Positions 23,964-32,244 of a stretch of 45,157 nucleotides of DNA are shown here, in pieces (the first letter of the stretch is position 1; each line of letters begins with the position of its first letter). Below the pieces are notes generated by a model. It had not been told where the DNA came from. It saw nothing but the letters and a program-made list of their open reading frames with translations, and searched no databases. The translations under genes and the position numbers were made by a program. The DNA comes from Akkermansiaceae bacterium. GTDB taxonomy: Bacteria; Verrucomicrobiota; Verrucomicrobiia; Verrucomicrobiales; Akkermansiaceae. The stretch spans positions 1 through 45,157 of the forward strand of contig JAPKDA010000008.1 in the NCBI GenBank assembly GCA_028822695.1, written 5' to 3'.

Positions 23964-24845
23964 ATGGCTGACGCATTGCCCTGCACTCTTCTGGTGGATA
24001 ACGGTTCGTATCGTCCGCAGTCGACGCTGTCCTTGCGGCGGATTGCGGGGGCTTTGAGTGAGGTGGTAGGGCACATGGTGAATCCGGTGTCCTTGTTGCA
24101 TTCGACGAAGGCGAAGGCGGAGGATTTGGAAGGGGTGCCGGCGGAGATTTTCGAGCCGTTTTTGAAGAAGCGGCGTGAGGAGGGGGTGAATTCGTTTTTG
24201 GTGGTGCCTTTGTTCTTTGGGCACAGTGCGGCAATTTATGAATACTTGGTGCAGCGGGTGTTGGGGATGCGCGAGAAGTGGCCGGAGCTGGAGGTGCGGG
24301 TGGCACCGTGTATGGTGGACATCACGGATTCCTCGGACACAGGGGTGGCGGAGATTTTGGCGGACTTGGTGCGAAAGAAGATTGCGGAGGTGGGCCTGGA
24401 GAAGCCGGCGGTGACCCTGGTGGATCACGGGACGCCGCGGAAGTTTGTGAACGACGTGCGCAATTTCCTGGCGGGGCAGTTGAAGGGGTTGTTGGCAGAC
24501 GCGGCCGGGGCGGTGGAGGCGTCGTCGATGGAACGGCGGGAGGGGACGGAGTATGATTTTAATGAGCCCTTGTTGGAAAATTTGCTAGGGAGCGAGGGGT
24601 TTGAGAAGGATGTGGTCTTGTCGATGTTGTTCATTTCGCCGGGGCGTCATGCGGGACCGGGGGGGGACATTGCGGAAATTTGTGAGGCAGCGGAGAAGAA
24701 GGCTCCGGGTTTGCGGACGCTGATGAGTGATTTGTTGGCAACGCATCCTGCGGTGGTTCCCTTGTTGGCGAAGCGTTTCGCGCAGGGGGTGGGGAGTGAT
24801 CCGGTGGAGGAAGAAGTGTCACCGCCGACGGTGGCAGAGCGTTGA
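23964..24845 (+). CDS. CbiX/SirB-like chelatase family protein, two-domain
   Basis: Resembles CbiX/SirB proteins, which insert cobalt or iron into sirohydrochlorin. Two halves are visible. The first has VVPLFFGHSAAIYEYL (His at about 83), where CbiX has VPLFL...H. The second has MLFISPGRHAGPGGDIAEICEA (about residues 226-245), the more conserved GRHxGxGGD motif. The halves would form one bilobed chelatase, as in CbiK/HemH-like folds. No other tetrapyrrole gene is nearby, so the metal and pathway are not determined. It ends 6 bp before a lipoate ligase gene and probably shares its transcript. ATG 23964 is the start. Confidence 0.8.
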   Translation: MADALPCTLLVDNGSYRPQSTLSLRRIAGALSEVVGHMVNPVSLLHSTKAKAEDLEGVPAEIFEPFLKKRREEGVNSFLVVPLFFGHSAAIYEYLVQRVLGMREKWPELEVRVAPCMVDITDSSDTGVAEILADLVRKKIAEVGLEKPAVTLVDHGTPRKFVNDVRNFLAGQLKGLLADAAGAVEASSMERREGTEYDFNEPLLENLLGSEGFEKDVVLSMLFISPGRHAGPGGDIAEICEAAEKKAPGLRTLMSDLLATHPAVVPLLAKRFAQGVGSDPVEEEVSPPTVAER

Positions 24846-24851
24846 AGGGTG

Positions 24852-25517
24852 ATGAAGAAGCCCTTTGAGCGCTTGTTGGTGTGGCCTGATCCGGTGGCGC
24901 GGTCCGGACCGGAGAACATGGCGGTGGATGAGGTTCTGTTAGAGACGATTGGGGAGGAGCCGTTGCTGCGGATTTATGATTGGGAGGGGGACTGGGTGAG
25001 CTTGGGGTATTTCCAGAAAATTGCAGAAGCGCGGGAGTTGTTTGCGGGGGAGAGGGTGGAGTTTGTGCGGAGGATGACGGGGGGTGGAGTGGTGGATCAC
25101 CGGGAGGATGTGACCTACTCGCTGATCGTGCCGCGAGGACAGGCCTTGGCGGAAGCGCGGGGAGAGGAGAGCTATCGGATGATTCATGCCGCGGTGGTGG
25201 AGGCGTTGCGGCAGGCCGGGGTGGTGGCGCGGATGTTGAGGGAGGATGATGCGAATGAGTCGGTGGCTTGTTTTGAGAAGGCGGTGGCCTGGGATGTGGT
25301 GGGGGAGGATGGTCGGAAGATCGCGGGGGCGGGGCAGAAGCGGAGTCGGGCGGGTTTGTTGCACCAGGGGAGTGTTCTTGGGGCGGTGGGTGATGGGTTG
25401 GCGGGGTGTTTATCGGAAGGCTGCTGTAATTGGACTCCGAATGCAGAGTTCATGGACAGAATCCGTAAGCTGGGGTGCGGGAGGTACAAGCCCGTCGATT
25501 GGTTGGAGCGCCGGTGA
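24852..25517 (+). CDS. lplA: Lipoate-protein ligase family protein (LplA-like)
   Basis: Predicted to attach lipoate, octanoate or a similar acyl group to lipoyl domains. Landmarks are MAVDEVLLE, WEGDWVSLGYFQK, the conserved RRMTGGGVVDHREDVTYSL, and KIAGAGQKRSRAGLLHQGS, where the Lys of KIAG contacts the acyl adenylate. At about 221 residues it lacks the C-terminal accessory domain of E. coli LplA, so it may act as a LipL/LipM-like amidotransferase or need a partner. The frame also allows GTG 24849. Close coupling to the CbiX-like gene is visible, but the functional link is unclear. Confidence 0.88.
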   Translation: MKKPFERLLVWPDPVARSGPENMAVDEVLLETIGEEPLLRIYDWEGDWVSLGYFQKIAEARELFAGERVEFVRRMTGGGVVDHREDVTYSLIVPRGQALAEARGEESYRMIHAAVVEALRQAGVVARMLREDDANESVACFEKAVAWDVVGEDGRKIAGAGQKRSRAGLLHQGSVLGAVGDGLAGCLSEGCCNWTPNAEFMDRIRKLGCGRYKPVDWLERR

Positions 25518-25820
25518 GAGCAGGGACAGGGTGAGCCTTGGAGGGAGTGCGGCGGAACTGCCGAAACAACGCAGTTGTTCCGCTACGGGGGAAGGGAGGA
25601 TCGGCGGTTGTTTCTCGAGGCGTGGGGGGTTGGGGTTTTGGAGTGCGGTGGCAAGAAGCCCGGGAAGGCTGGCGACACCGCTTTGGGGGAGGCGGGTTGT
25701 GGGAGATGGAGCGGGGGTGCCGGGTGAAAGCGGTGTCGGCGTTCGTGCCTCACTCTACCACCGCAGTTCAAAAGGGGGGCCGCGGCGGGACGCCACGGGC
25801 ACGGCCTGCGGAACGATGCA
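25518..25820. repeat. Repeat-rich intergenic region (palindrome and copy 2 of the 49-bp repeat)
   Basis: 25552-25583 is an imperfect inverted repeat, GCGGAACTGC with GCAGTTGTTCCGC, embedded in GAGTGCG...CTACGGG. 25725-25773 is the second copy of the 49-bp element found at 14811-14859. No gene is convincing in these 300 bp; a + strand frame through it is repeat-derived. Confidence 0.55.
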
Positions 25821-26837
25821 CTAGTGAGCCCCTTCGAGGTGTTCCTTGAGGAGGTCGCGGCCGAAGTCGTTGGAGAAGTCGCGCCAGACGGCGTGGGCGT
25901 GGTTGGCACCGTTCTGGGTGTTGGCGTATTCCATGAGGAAGGTTTCGCCTTGGACGCGGAAGTAGTGCGGTTCGCCTTTCTCGAGGCTACCGGCCCAGGC
26001 GAAGTGGATTTGCTCGAGGTCGCTGGCCTTCATGTCGCGGACGGCGTCGGCGAGGGCGTCGGCGGGGTGGTTTTCGAGGTAGGCGGCAACGAGGCTGCGG
26101 ACGAGGGCATGTTGCGCTTCATCCATGTCGGGGGTCATGACGCCCTGTAGTTTGAGGTGGGTGACGGCGCGTTGCTGGCCGGTGATGATGTCGCGTGGGG
26201 GTTTTTCGGAGAAGATGACCTTCAGGCCGGCGGCGTGGAGGGATTTGGCGAGGACGCGGCCTTTGTCTTCGATGTTTCCGAGGGGGCGGAGTCCCTTGCG
26301 GGGGCCTTCTGTGATTTCGGCGGGGTTGGTGCCGAAGAAGGCGGGGGTGAGAGCGAGGGCTTTGCCCTTGGCGACGGTGACGTTGATGGAGAGGTGGTGT
26401 CCTTCGAAGCGCCAGCCCCAGGTGCCGCCGGGCTTGGGGGTGCCGAAGATGGCGACGTAGTATTTTTGCGGGTTGCGTTTGGCCGGGTCGTTTTCCTGGA
26501 CGGCGAGAAACTGTTCGAGGCTCATGATGGCCGTGGCGGTGAGGAGTCCCTTGCTGCTGAGAGCGGATCCGAGGAGGCCGTAGGCGAGGGATTGTTGGGC
26601 CGGTTTAAGGTCGGAGAGGATGATGCCCTTGCGGTCGAGGGGGATAAAGTGCCAGTTCTCGCGCTCGTCGACTTTGAAATCGAAGGTGGCGGCCTTGCGT
26701 TGCTTGTCGTCGAGGGTGTCGAGGAATGTGTCGGCGGCGGCGGCCATGGCGTCGGCGTGGGAGGAGGGGGAGTGCTCCTCGTGGGCGAGGGCGAGGGGGG
26801 TGGCGAGGAGGGTGAGGGAGAGAGCGAAATATTTCAT
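25821..26837 (-). CDS. Secreted DUF3500 family protein
   Basis: Exported protein of 338 residues with a signal peptide (MKYFALSLTLLATPLALAHEE). The DUF3500 pattern is clear: FLDTLDDKQRKAATFDF, RENWHFIPLDRKGI, AYGLLGSALSSKGLLTA, KYYVAIFGTPKPGGTWGWRFEGHHLSIN, and near the end HYFRVQGETFLMEYANTQNGANHAHAVWRDFSNDFG, here listed in overlapping pieces. Conserved His, Trp and Asp residues suggest an enzyme, but no activity is known to me. ATG 26837 is the start. The gene stands alone, downstream of repeat tracts, and ends at the repeat-rich 25.5-25.8 kb gap. Confidence 0.85.
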   Translation of the reverse strand: MKYFALSLTLLATPLALAHEEHSPSSHADAMAAAADTFLDTLDDKQRKAATFDFKVDERENWHFIPLDRKGIILSDLKPAQQSLAYGLLGSALSSKGLLTATAIMSLEQFLAVQENDPAKRNPQKYYVAIFGTPKPGGTWGWRFEGHHLSINVTVAKGKALALTPAFFGTNPAEITEGPRKGLRPLGNIEDKGRVLAKSLHAAGLKVIFSEKPPRDIITGQQRAVTHLKLQGVMTPDMDEAQHALVRSLVAAYLENHPADALADAVRDMKASDLEQIHFAWAGSLEKGEPHYFRVQGETFLMEYANTQNGANHAHAVWRDFSNDFGRDLLKEHLEGAH

Positions 26838-26970
26838 GAGGAGAGGGATACGGGTAATGATCGAGATGTTGTTCAAGTTCTAGATGGGAAAGTCGAAGGT
26901 TCTAAGTCGAAGGATCACAGATCACGGACATTTACCCTTCGACTTGGGACTTTTGACTGGGCCAGCGGCC
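26838..26970. repeat. Inverted GTCGAAGG-type tract between the DUF3500 and mgtE genes
   Basis: Two direct GTCGAAGG units (26891-26898, 26907-26914) face CCTTCGACTT at about 26936-26946, so AAGTCGAAGG and CCTTCGACTT can form a 10-bp stem with a loop of about 22 nt. There is no T-tract. It could serve as an mRNA end-structure for mgtE, but the sequence belongs to a repeat type scattered through the window. Confidence 0.45.
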
Positions 26971-28365
26971 CTAAAGACCTAGGAGGGCACGGACGACGGT
27001 GAAGTAGATGATCATGCCGGAGACGTCGACGACGGTGGTGATGGCGGGGGCGGCGATGACGGCGGGGTCGAGTTTGGCGGAGCGGGCCCAGAGAGGGAGG
27101 AGGGCGCCGATGAGAGTGGAGGCGGTGACTTGGATGGCGAGGGCGAGGGCGATGGTGAGGCCGAACTCCACGAAGCCCATATCGACGGGGATGTTGGGTT
27201 TGAAGAGGGGGAGGATGAAGATGGCTGCGGCGGCGATGCAGATGCCGAGGAAGGTGCCGAGGAAGAGGCCGAGACGGAGTTCCTTCCAAGCGACGCGGAG
27301 GATGTTGCCATCGTCGAGTTCGCCGAGGGCCATGGCGCGGATGACCATGGTGGCAGCTTGCCCACCGGTGTTGCCGCCAGCGGCGATGACCATGGGAAGG
27401 AAGAGGGCGAGGATGAAGGCGCTGTCGAGGACGGACTCGAAGCGGAGCATGATGTAGCCGGAGGCGATGGCGAGGAAGGCGAGGACGAGGAGCCAGAGGA
27501 AGCGGCGTCGGAAGTGGGTGAAGACGGTGGTGTTCAGGTAGCCCTCCTCTGATTGGTCACCGGTCAGACCGGCGATCTTTTCGATGTCCTCGGTGGATTC
27601 CTCTTTGAGGATCTCCATGGCATCATCGTGGGTGACAGCGCCGAGGAGTCGTCCGCTTTCATCGACGACGGGGAGGAGGACGAGGTCGTATTTGGAAACC
27701 ATGTGGGCGGCTTCCTCCTGGTCCGCAGTGGCGAGAATGGATTGCTCGACGGGCCGCATGATGTCGCGAATCGGAGCGGAGCGGTTGCCGAAGGCGAGGT
27801 CGCGGAGACGGACGATGCCGAGGGGGTGTTGATTGTCATCGATGACGATGATGCGAGCGAGGTGTTCGGTGTCCTCCTCTTCCTCCCGGAGGGTGTCGAG
27901 GGCCTCCTGCAGGGTGAGGTCGACGGGGAGCCGTCCGATCTGGGTGGTCATGCGGCCACCGGCGGTGTCTTCCTCATAGCGGAGGAGGGTCCGGGTGAGT
28001 TCCTCCTCTTCTTTTTCCAGAAGGCCGAGGAGGCGGCTCCGGGTATCGTCGCTGACGTCCTGGAGGATGTCGACGCGGTCATCGTCCGTGGTGGCCTCGA
28101 GAATTTCGCGCTGTTCGCTGGGCTTGAACTGGTTGAGGGACCCTTCGACGAGGTTTTCGGGGAGTTCTGGGAGGATGTCGGAGAACCGCTCGGGGCTGAG
28201 GGTTTTCAGGAAGAACTCGCGATCCTCGGGTTCCTTGAGTTCCTTGAAGGCGGCGGCGAGGTCCGCGTGGTGCATGGAACCCTCGATTTTCAGGAAGGCA
28301 GAGTCATCCCGGCCAGCGATTGCTTCACCGAGGAGTTTGATGGTTTCTGTGATTTCCTCGGCCAC
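26971..28365 (-). CDS. mgtE: Magnesium transporter MgtE
   Basis: Mg2+-gated Mg2+ channel of the inner membrane, 464 residues. The order is standard: an N-terminal superhelical domain (residues about 1-130, repeats such as LPENLVEGSLNQFKPSEQREIL); two CBS domains (about 140-260, with TAGGRMTTQIGRLPVDLTLQEAL and RDIMRPVEQSILATADQEEAAHM); a connecting helix leading to HFRRRFLWLL; and five transmembrane helices. The pore motifs PMVIAAGGNTGGQAATMVIR and the final ATTVVDVSGMIIYF are present. Translation starts at GTG 28365. No M-box riboswitch was recognised in the 140 bp upstream. Confidence 0.94.
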   Translation of the reverse strand: MAEEITETIKLLGEAIAGRDDSAFLKIEGSMHHADLAAAFKELKEPEDREFFLKTLSPERFSDILPELPENLVEGSLNQFKPSEQREILEATTDDDRVDILQDVSDDTRSRLLGLLEKEEEELTRTLLRYEEDTAGGRMTTQIGRLPVDLTLQEALDTLREEEEDTEHLARIIVIDDNQHPLGIVRLRDLAFGNRSAPIRDIMRPVEQSILATADQEEAAHMVSKYDLVLLPVVDESGRLLGAVTHDDAMEILKEESTEDIEKIAGLTGDQSEEGYLNTTVFTHFRRRFLWLLVLAFLAIASGYIMLRFESVLDSAFILALFLPMVIAAGGNTGGQAATMVIRAMALGELDDGNILRVAWKELRLGLFLGTFLGICIAAAAIFILPLFKPNIPVDMGFVEFGLTIALALAIQVTASTLIGALLPLWARSAKLDPAVIAAPAITTVVDVSGMIIYFTVVRALLGL

Positions 28366-28509
28366 GGGGTGATGTTAGGAGCGGGGTGAGGATTGAGAAG
28401 CTGAAATTACGCTAAACCATTCGGGGTGGGCGGATATTTTCCATTGCGAGGGGGAGCTTCCCGCCTTGTATCTATAGATTTCGCGCAAACTCCCCCCTTT
28501 GAGCGACTG

Positions 28510-28778
28510 ATGATCAAAACCCCCCTGTTTCCTTTCTGTTGTGGCTGTTCCTTTGGAGTGCGGCTGCAGGGGAGGCGGCGCGTTTGCAGGATGTGGTGTT
28601 GGCCTTCACGAATTTGGATCGGGATACTGATCCGTTTGAGGCGTAGTATTTGCGCTTGGTGGATGTGACGGACCCGTTGGCGGTGGAGGCTGTCGCCCCT
28701 CCTAGGGTTTGGGAGTTGGGGACGAGTGAGCACCTGACTCAGCCGTGGCTAGAATCTCGCCAGTCCTACCGGGGTTGA
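28510..28778 (+). pseudogene. Decayed small secreted-protein gene
   Basis: ATG 28510 begins MIKTPLF, then the frame must shift by one base to continue as a signal-peptide-like LLWLFLWSAAAGEAARLQ and DVVLAFTNLDRDTDPFEA, where an in-frame TAG interrupts. Protein-like sequence resumes (YLRLVDVTDPLAVEAVAPPR, VWELGTSEHLTQPWLESRQS) to a TGA at 28776-28778. The parent family was not recognised. One frameshift and one stop suggest recent decay, although a chance frame cannot be excluded. Confidence 0.35.
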
Positions 28779-28797
28779 AGAAGAAAGGGCGGGTCCG

Positions 28798-29649
28798 CTA
28801 GAGGATCTTGCTGACGAAGTCGTCGCGGGAGAAGGCGTCGAACTGTTCGGGTTCTTCGCCGGTGCCGATGAAGCGGGGGGGGATGCCGAGTTCCTTGTGG
28901 ATGGCGGCGACGATGCCGCCTTTGCCGGAGCCGTCGAGTTTGGTGACGATGAGGCCATCGATGGGGACGGCCTTTTGAAATTCGCGGGCTTGGGAGAGGG
29001 CGTTGGTGCCGGTGGTGGCATCGACGACGAGCAAGGTCAGGTGTGGCGCGGTCTCGTCTTGTTTGGCGAGGGTTCGGCGGATCTTGGAGAGTTCCTCCAT
29101 GAGGTTGTGCCGGGTGTGGAGACGACCGGCGGTGTCGCAGATGAGGAATTTGAATTCCTCTTTGATGGCCACCTGATGGGCTTGGTAGCAGACCGAGGCG
29201 GGGTCGGCGTTGGGAGCGCCTTTTAGCATGTCGATTTCGAGGCGGTCGGCCCAACTTTCGAGTTGTTCGACGGCGGCGGCCCGGAAGGTGTCGGCGGCAG
29301 CGAGGAGGGTGTCGGCGCCACTTTTGTTGAAGAGGTGGGCGAGTTTGGCGGTGGAGGTCGTTTTGCCGGTGCCATTGACGCCGATGACGAGGATGACGAA
29401 GGGCTTGCCGTCTTCCCGGAGGTCGAGGGAGTGGTCATCGTCAGGGAATTCCTTGGAGATGTGGAAGCGGGTGGCTTCAATCACGTCCTTGGCGCTGACC
29501 CGGCGGCCGAGTTCCTTGAGGGTATCCATGATCTCCATGGTGAGTTTGACGCCGAGGTCGGCGCCAATGAGGTCTGCCTCGAGATCGTCCCAATCGATTT
29601 CCGCTCGATCGGCGAGTTTGTTGAAGAGTCCTTTAAAAAGTCCGGCCAT
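28798..29649 (-). CDS. ftsY: Signal recognition particle receptor FtsY
   Basis: SRP GTPase at the inner membrane that docks ribosome-SRP complexes for membrane-protein insertion. The NG domain is complete: N domain helices at the start (LFKGLFNKLADRAEIDWDDL), P-loop GVNGTGKTT, DTFRAAAVEQLESW, G3 CDTAGRLHTR, TKLDGSGKGG, and the closing GIPPRFIGTGEEPEQFDAF. At 283 residues it lacks the acidic A domain of E. coli FtsY, as in many bacteria. ATG 29649 starts the gene. A truncated glycerophosphodiesterase gene lies 85 bp upstream on the same strand. Confidence 0.95.
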   Translation of the reverse strand: MAGLFKGLFNKLADRAEIDWDDLEADLIGADLGVKLTMEIMDTLKELGRRVSAKDVIEATRFHISKEFPDDDHSLDLREDGKPFVILVIGVNGTGKTTSTAKLAHLFNKSGADTLLAAADTFRAAAVEQLESWADRLEIDMLKGAPNADPASVCYQAHQVAIKEEFKFLICDTAGRLHTRHNLMEELSKIRRTLAKQDETAPHLTLLVVDATTGTNALSQAREFQKAVPIDGLIVTKLDGSGKGGIVAAIHKELGIPPRFIGTGEEPEQFDAFSRDDFVSKIL

Positions 29650-29734
29650 GGAGAAAGTGAGAGTTTGGCGGCGGGTGGCGCGGCGGGAGATTGACTGGAG
29701 ATAAGGCTGTGACGAAGTCGGAAATCGCGAAAAT

Positions 29735-30319
29735 TCAGCGATTCAGTTCCTTGCGGAGGGCCCCGGGGCGGTCGGCCTTCTTTTTGAATTTGCAGAGCCC
29801 GGAGGCGGGGCGGTGAGGAGCAGTCTTTTTGTAGGCCTGGATGACGCTGGAGTTGAAGGAGATGACTGTGACCTGATCCTTGGTCAGGGAGCAGGAGTTC
29901 AGGGTGGTGAGGAGAGCAGGGACGATTTCGGGTTCGCATTTGACCTCGAGGAAGAGGAATCGATCCCGGGGGATTCCGGAGAGGACTTCGGAGAGGGTGG
30001 GGATGCGGGTTCCGTCCCAGCGCGGAGATTTCCAGGAACCGACATCAACCGTCTGGAGTTCGGCGAGGGAGGATTTGGCGACGGTGAGTTTACGGTTGCC
30101 GGTGCGTTTGGTGTTTCCGTCGTGAATGCAGACGATGTGGCCGTCGTTGGTGAGGTGGAAGTCGCCCTCGATGGCATTGGCACCCTGTTCCCAGGCGAGG
30201 TCGAAGGCGGGCAGGGTATTCTCGGGGGCGTCGGAGGAGGACCCGCGGTGGGCGACGAGGACGGGATCCGCCCACGCGATCGTGAGGCAGGCCAATGCAG
30301 TGAGAAGGAAGCGCAGCAT
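29735..30319 (-). CDS. Glycerophosphodiester phosphodiesterase, C-terminally truncated
   Basis: Exported GDPD-family enzyme (glycerophosphodiester to glycerol-3-phosphate and alcohol). The signal peptide is MLRFLLTALACLTIAWA. Catalytic features are present: VAHRGSSSDAPENTLPAF, GANAIEGDFHLTNDGHIVCIHD and FLFLEVKCEPE. The protein stops after SSVIQAYKKTAPHRP and a basic tail. Normal family members continue about 60-80 residues, including the last barrel strands with the VWTVND region. The stop codon lies inside a CGCTGA-type intergenic repeat (29721-29743), so a repeat insertion or deletion apparently removed the 3' end. Activity is doubtful. The DUF1080 gene ends 16 bp upstream. Confidence 0.8.
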   Translation of the reverse strand: MLRFLLTALACLTIAWADPVLVAHRGSSSDAPENTLPAFDLAWEQGANAIEGDFHLTNDGHIVCIHDGNTKRTGNRKLTVAKSSLAELQTVDVGSWKSPRWDGTRIPTLSEVLSGIPRDRFLFLEVKCEPEIVPALLTTLNSCSLTKDQVTVISFNSSVIQAYKKTAPHRPASGLCKFKKKADRPGALRKELNR

Positions 30320-30335
30320 ATGAGTGAGCGTTCTG

Positions 30336-31031
30336 TTAGAGTTCCTTCAGGAAGATGTTCTTCCACTGGATGTGTCCGGATTTTCCGCCGTGGATCTGGA
30401 GGGCGATGAAGCCTTCGGAGGTGTAGTTCTTCTCGTCCTTGTCGATGAAGTCGGCCCGGGGATCTCCGTTGAGCCAGGTTTGGATGTGCTTGCCTTCACA
30501 TTTGATGACGATGCGGTTCCAGTTGTCCCATTTGAACAGGTGTTTACCCTGCTCGGTGAATCGTTCCTCGGCGCCGTCGTCAGTCATTTTTCCAGGGTAG
30601 AGCCAGCCGCGGCGGCTTTCGTCGTAGACTCCGGCGGTGAAGGAGCGGTCCTTGTTGCTGTCGTGCTCGCATTGATAGCCAAAGACGCGGCCGTCGCCGT
30701 CCTTTTGTTCGGAGCGGAACTGGCAGCCTGAGTTTCCGCTGGGATCGACGAATTGAAATTCGAAGACGAGGATGAAGTTTTGGTAGGTTTTATCGGTTCG
30801 CAGGAAGGTGTTGCCGCGGATGTTTTTGCCGAAGCCGACGATGCTGTCGTTCTCCACCTTGAAGGAGCCGGTGCCGCCGACCTTTTTCCAACCTTTGAGG
30901 GACGTGCCGTCGAAGAGTGCTTTGAAGCCCCCCGCTTTAAGTCCGGCGGGATCAGCGGCGGGGAGCTTCTCCTCGGCGAGGAGAGGGAGGCTGAGAAGAG
31001 CCGCGAGGGCGAGGCTGAGGGCGTGGTGCAT
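30336..31031 (-). CDS. DUF1080 / 3-keto-disaccharide hydrolase domain protein
   Basis: Second DUF1080 protein of the window, 231 residues, exported (signal peptide LSLALAALLSLPLLAEEK). Family landmarks include KALFDGTSLKGWKKVGGTG, FLRTDKTYQNFILVFEFQF, GNSGCQFRSEQ, WNRIVIKCEGKHIQTWLNG and the closing GFIALQIHGGKSGHIQWKNI. It is closer to the archetypal DUF1080 form than the 12.0-kb copy, with the RSEQ and LQIHGG segments intact. Substrate is presumably a keto-sugar glycoside or other polysaccharide-derived compound; this is inferred from characterised relatives. It may be cotranscribed with the downstream GDPD gene. Confidence 0.91.
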   Translation of the reverse strand: MHHALSLALAALLSLPLLAEEKLPAADPAGLKAGGFKALFDGTSLKGWKKVGGTGSFKVENDSIVGFGKNIRGNTFLRTDKTYQNFILVFEFQFVDPSGNSGCQFRSEQKDGDGRVFGYQCEHDSNKDRSFTAGVYDESRRGWLYPGKMTDDGAEERFTEQGKHLFKWDNWNRIVIKCEGKHIQTWLNGDPRADFIDKDEKNYTSEGFIALQIHGGKSGHIQWKNIFLKEL

Positions 31032-31073
31032 GGGCGGGATCCTTGGGGCTGGGAGGCGCTTCGGCCAGCGGAA

Positions 31074-32234
31074 TCATGCTTGATCGGGAAGCTGGGCGAG
31101 GGCGGAGCACAGCGTTGCGATATCCTGAGCATCATGGGCTGCTGAGAGGGTTACGCGGAGGCGGGCCTGTCCGCGAGGGACAGTGGGAAAGCGGATGGCG
31201 GGAACGAGGATTCCGGCGCTGCGGAGCGACTCGGAGGCGGCGAGGGCGGAGTCGTTGTCGCCGCAGGGGATGGGGACGATGGCGCTACGGGGAAGAGGGC
31301 AGTTGGTGTGGGTGGAGAATTCCTGCAGTCGGTCGCGGAGTTGTTGGCGGAGGGTGTTGCCTTCTGGTGAGGCAATGAGTTGCAAAGCGGCCTTGGCGGC
31401 GGCGGCTTGAGCAGGGACGGGCGCGGTGGAGTAGATGAAGGAGCGGGCTTTGTTGATGAGGAGATCGATCACGGCGCGGTTTGCGGCAAGGTAGCCGCCG
31501 GAAGTGCCGGCTGCTTTTCCGAGGGTTCCCATTTGCAGGTCGATGCGCCCTTGAAGTTCGAGTTCTTCGGCGAGTCCGAGGCCGCGGGGACCGAGGACGC
31601 CGAGGGCGTGCGCTTCGTCTAACAAGAGGAGGGCGCCGAAGCGTTCCTTGAGAGCGATGATGTCTTCGAGTGGGGCGAGGTCGCCGTCCATGCTGAAGAC
31701 GGATTCGGTGACGACGATGATGCGGCCGTGGGGGGAGAGTTTGTCGGAGGACTGTTGGAGGAGGTGTTCGAGTTTCTCAAGATTGTTGTGCGGATAAACG
31801 CGAAGGGTGGCGCCGGAGAGGCGGGCGCCATCGACGAGGCTGGCGTGGCAGAGTTTGTCGAGAATGAGGACATCGTTCTTGCCCGCGAGGGAGGTGAGAG
31901 TGCCGACGGCGGTGGCGTATCCGGTGGCGAAGGTGAGGGCTGCCTCGGTGCCTTTCAGGGAGGTGATGCACTCTTCGAGTTCGTGGTGGGGAGCGAGGGA
32001 TCCGCAGATGAGTCGCGAGGCTGCAGAGCCTGTTCCGAAGCGGTCGAGGGCGTCTTTTGCGGCTGAGGCGAGGGCGGGATGATGGGCGAGCCCGAGGTAG
32101 TCGTTGGAGGAGAAGTTGAGGTAGGGCCTTCCTTCGATCGTGAGGCGCGGGCCATCAATAGCCTCGATTTGGCGCAATTGACGCCAGAGTCCAGCTTGCC
32201 GGATCGTTTCGAGTTCCTCTTCCGGCGTCCTCAT
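31074..32234 (-). CDS. bioF: 8-amino-7-oxononanoate synthase
   Basis: PLP enzyme of the alpha-oxoamine synthase family that joins pimeloyl-ACP/CoA and alanine in biotin synthesis. The sequence has [63 protein letters not shown], the PLP phosphate/Asp region [16 protein letters not shown], and the Schiff-base lysine in [12 protein letters not shown]. The length of 386 residues is typical. Closely related AONS/KBL paralogues cannot be excluded because no other bio gene is adjacent. The start is ATG 32234, 10 bp after the D,D-carboxypeptidase stop, so the two genes form an operon. Confidence 0.88.
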   Translation of the reverse strand: MRTPEEELETIRQAGLWRQLRQIEAIDGPRLTIEGRPYLNFSSNDYLGLAHHPALASAAKDALDRFGTGSAASRLICGSLAPHHELEECITSLKGTEAALTFATGYATAVGTLTSLAGKNDVLILDKLCHASLVDGARLSGATLRVYPHNNLEKLEHLLQQSSDKLSPHGRIIVVTESVFSMDGDLAPLEDIIALKERFGALLLLDEAHALGVLGPRGLGLAEELELQGRIDLQMGTLGKAAGTSGGYLAANRAVIDLLINKARSFIYSTAPVPAQAAAAKAALQLIASPEGNTLRQQLRDRLQEFSTHTNCPLPRSAIVPIPCGDNDSALAASESLRSAGILVPAIRFPTVPRGQARLRVTLSAAHDAQDIATLCSALAQLPDQA

Positions 32235-32244
32235 GAGAGCAATT

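Noticed and set aside
22279-24306. 675-codon minus-strand open frame
   Set aside because: Its His/Arg/Pro-rich composition is typical of a shadow frame opposite the ECF, YfbK-like and CbiX genes; no family motif was seen.
25538-25849. + strand 103-codon frame after lplA
   Set aside because: It runs through the 49-bp repeat and palindrome; its peptide is repeat-encoded, as also occurs at 14.8 kb.
26157-28389. Long Gly/Glu/Asp/Val-rich + strand frames
   Set aside because: They are shadows of the DUF3500 and mgtE genes on the other strand, which have clear family motifs.
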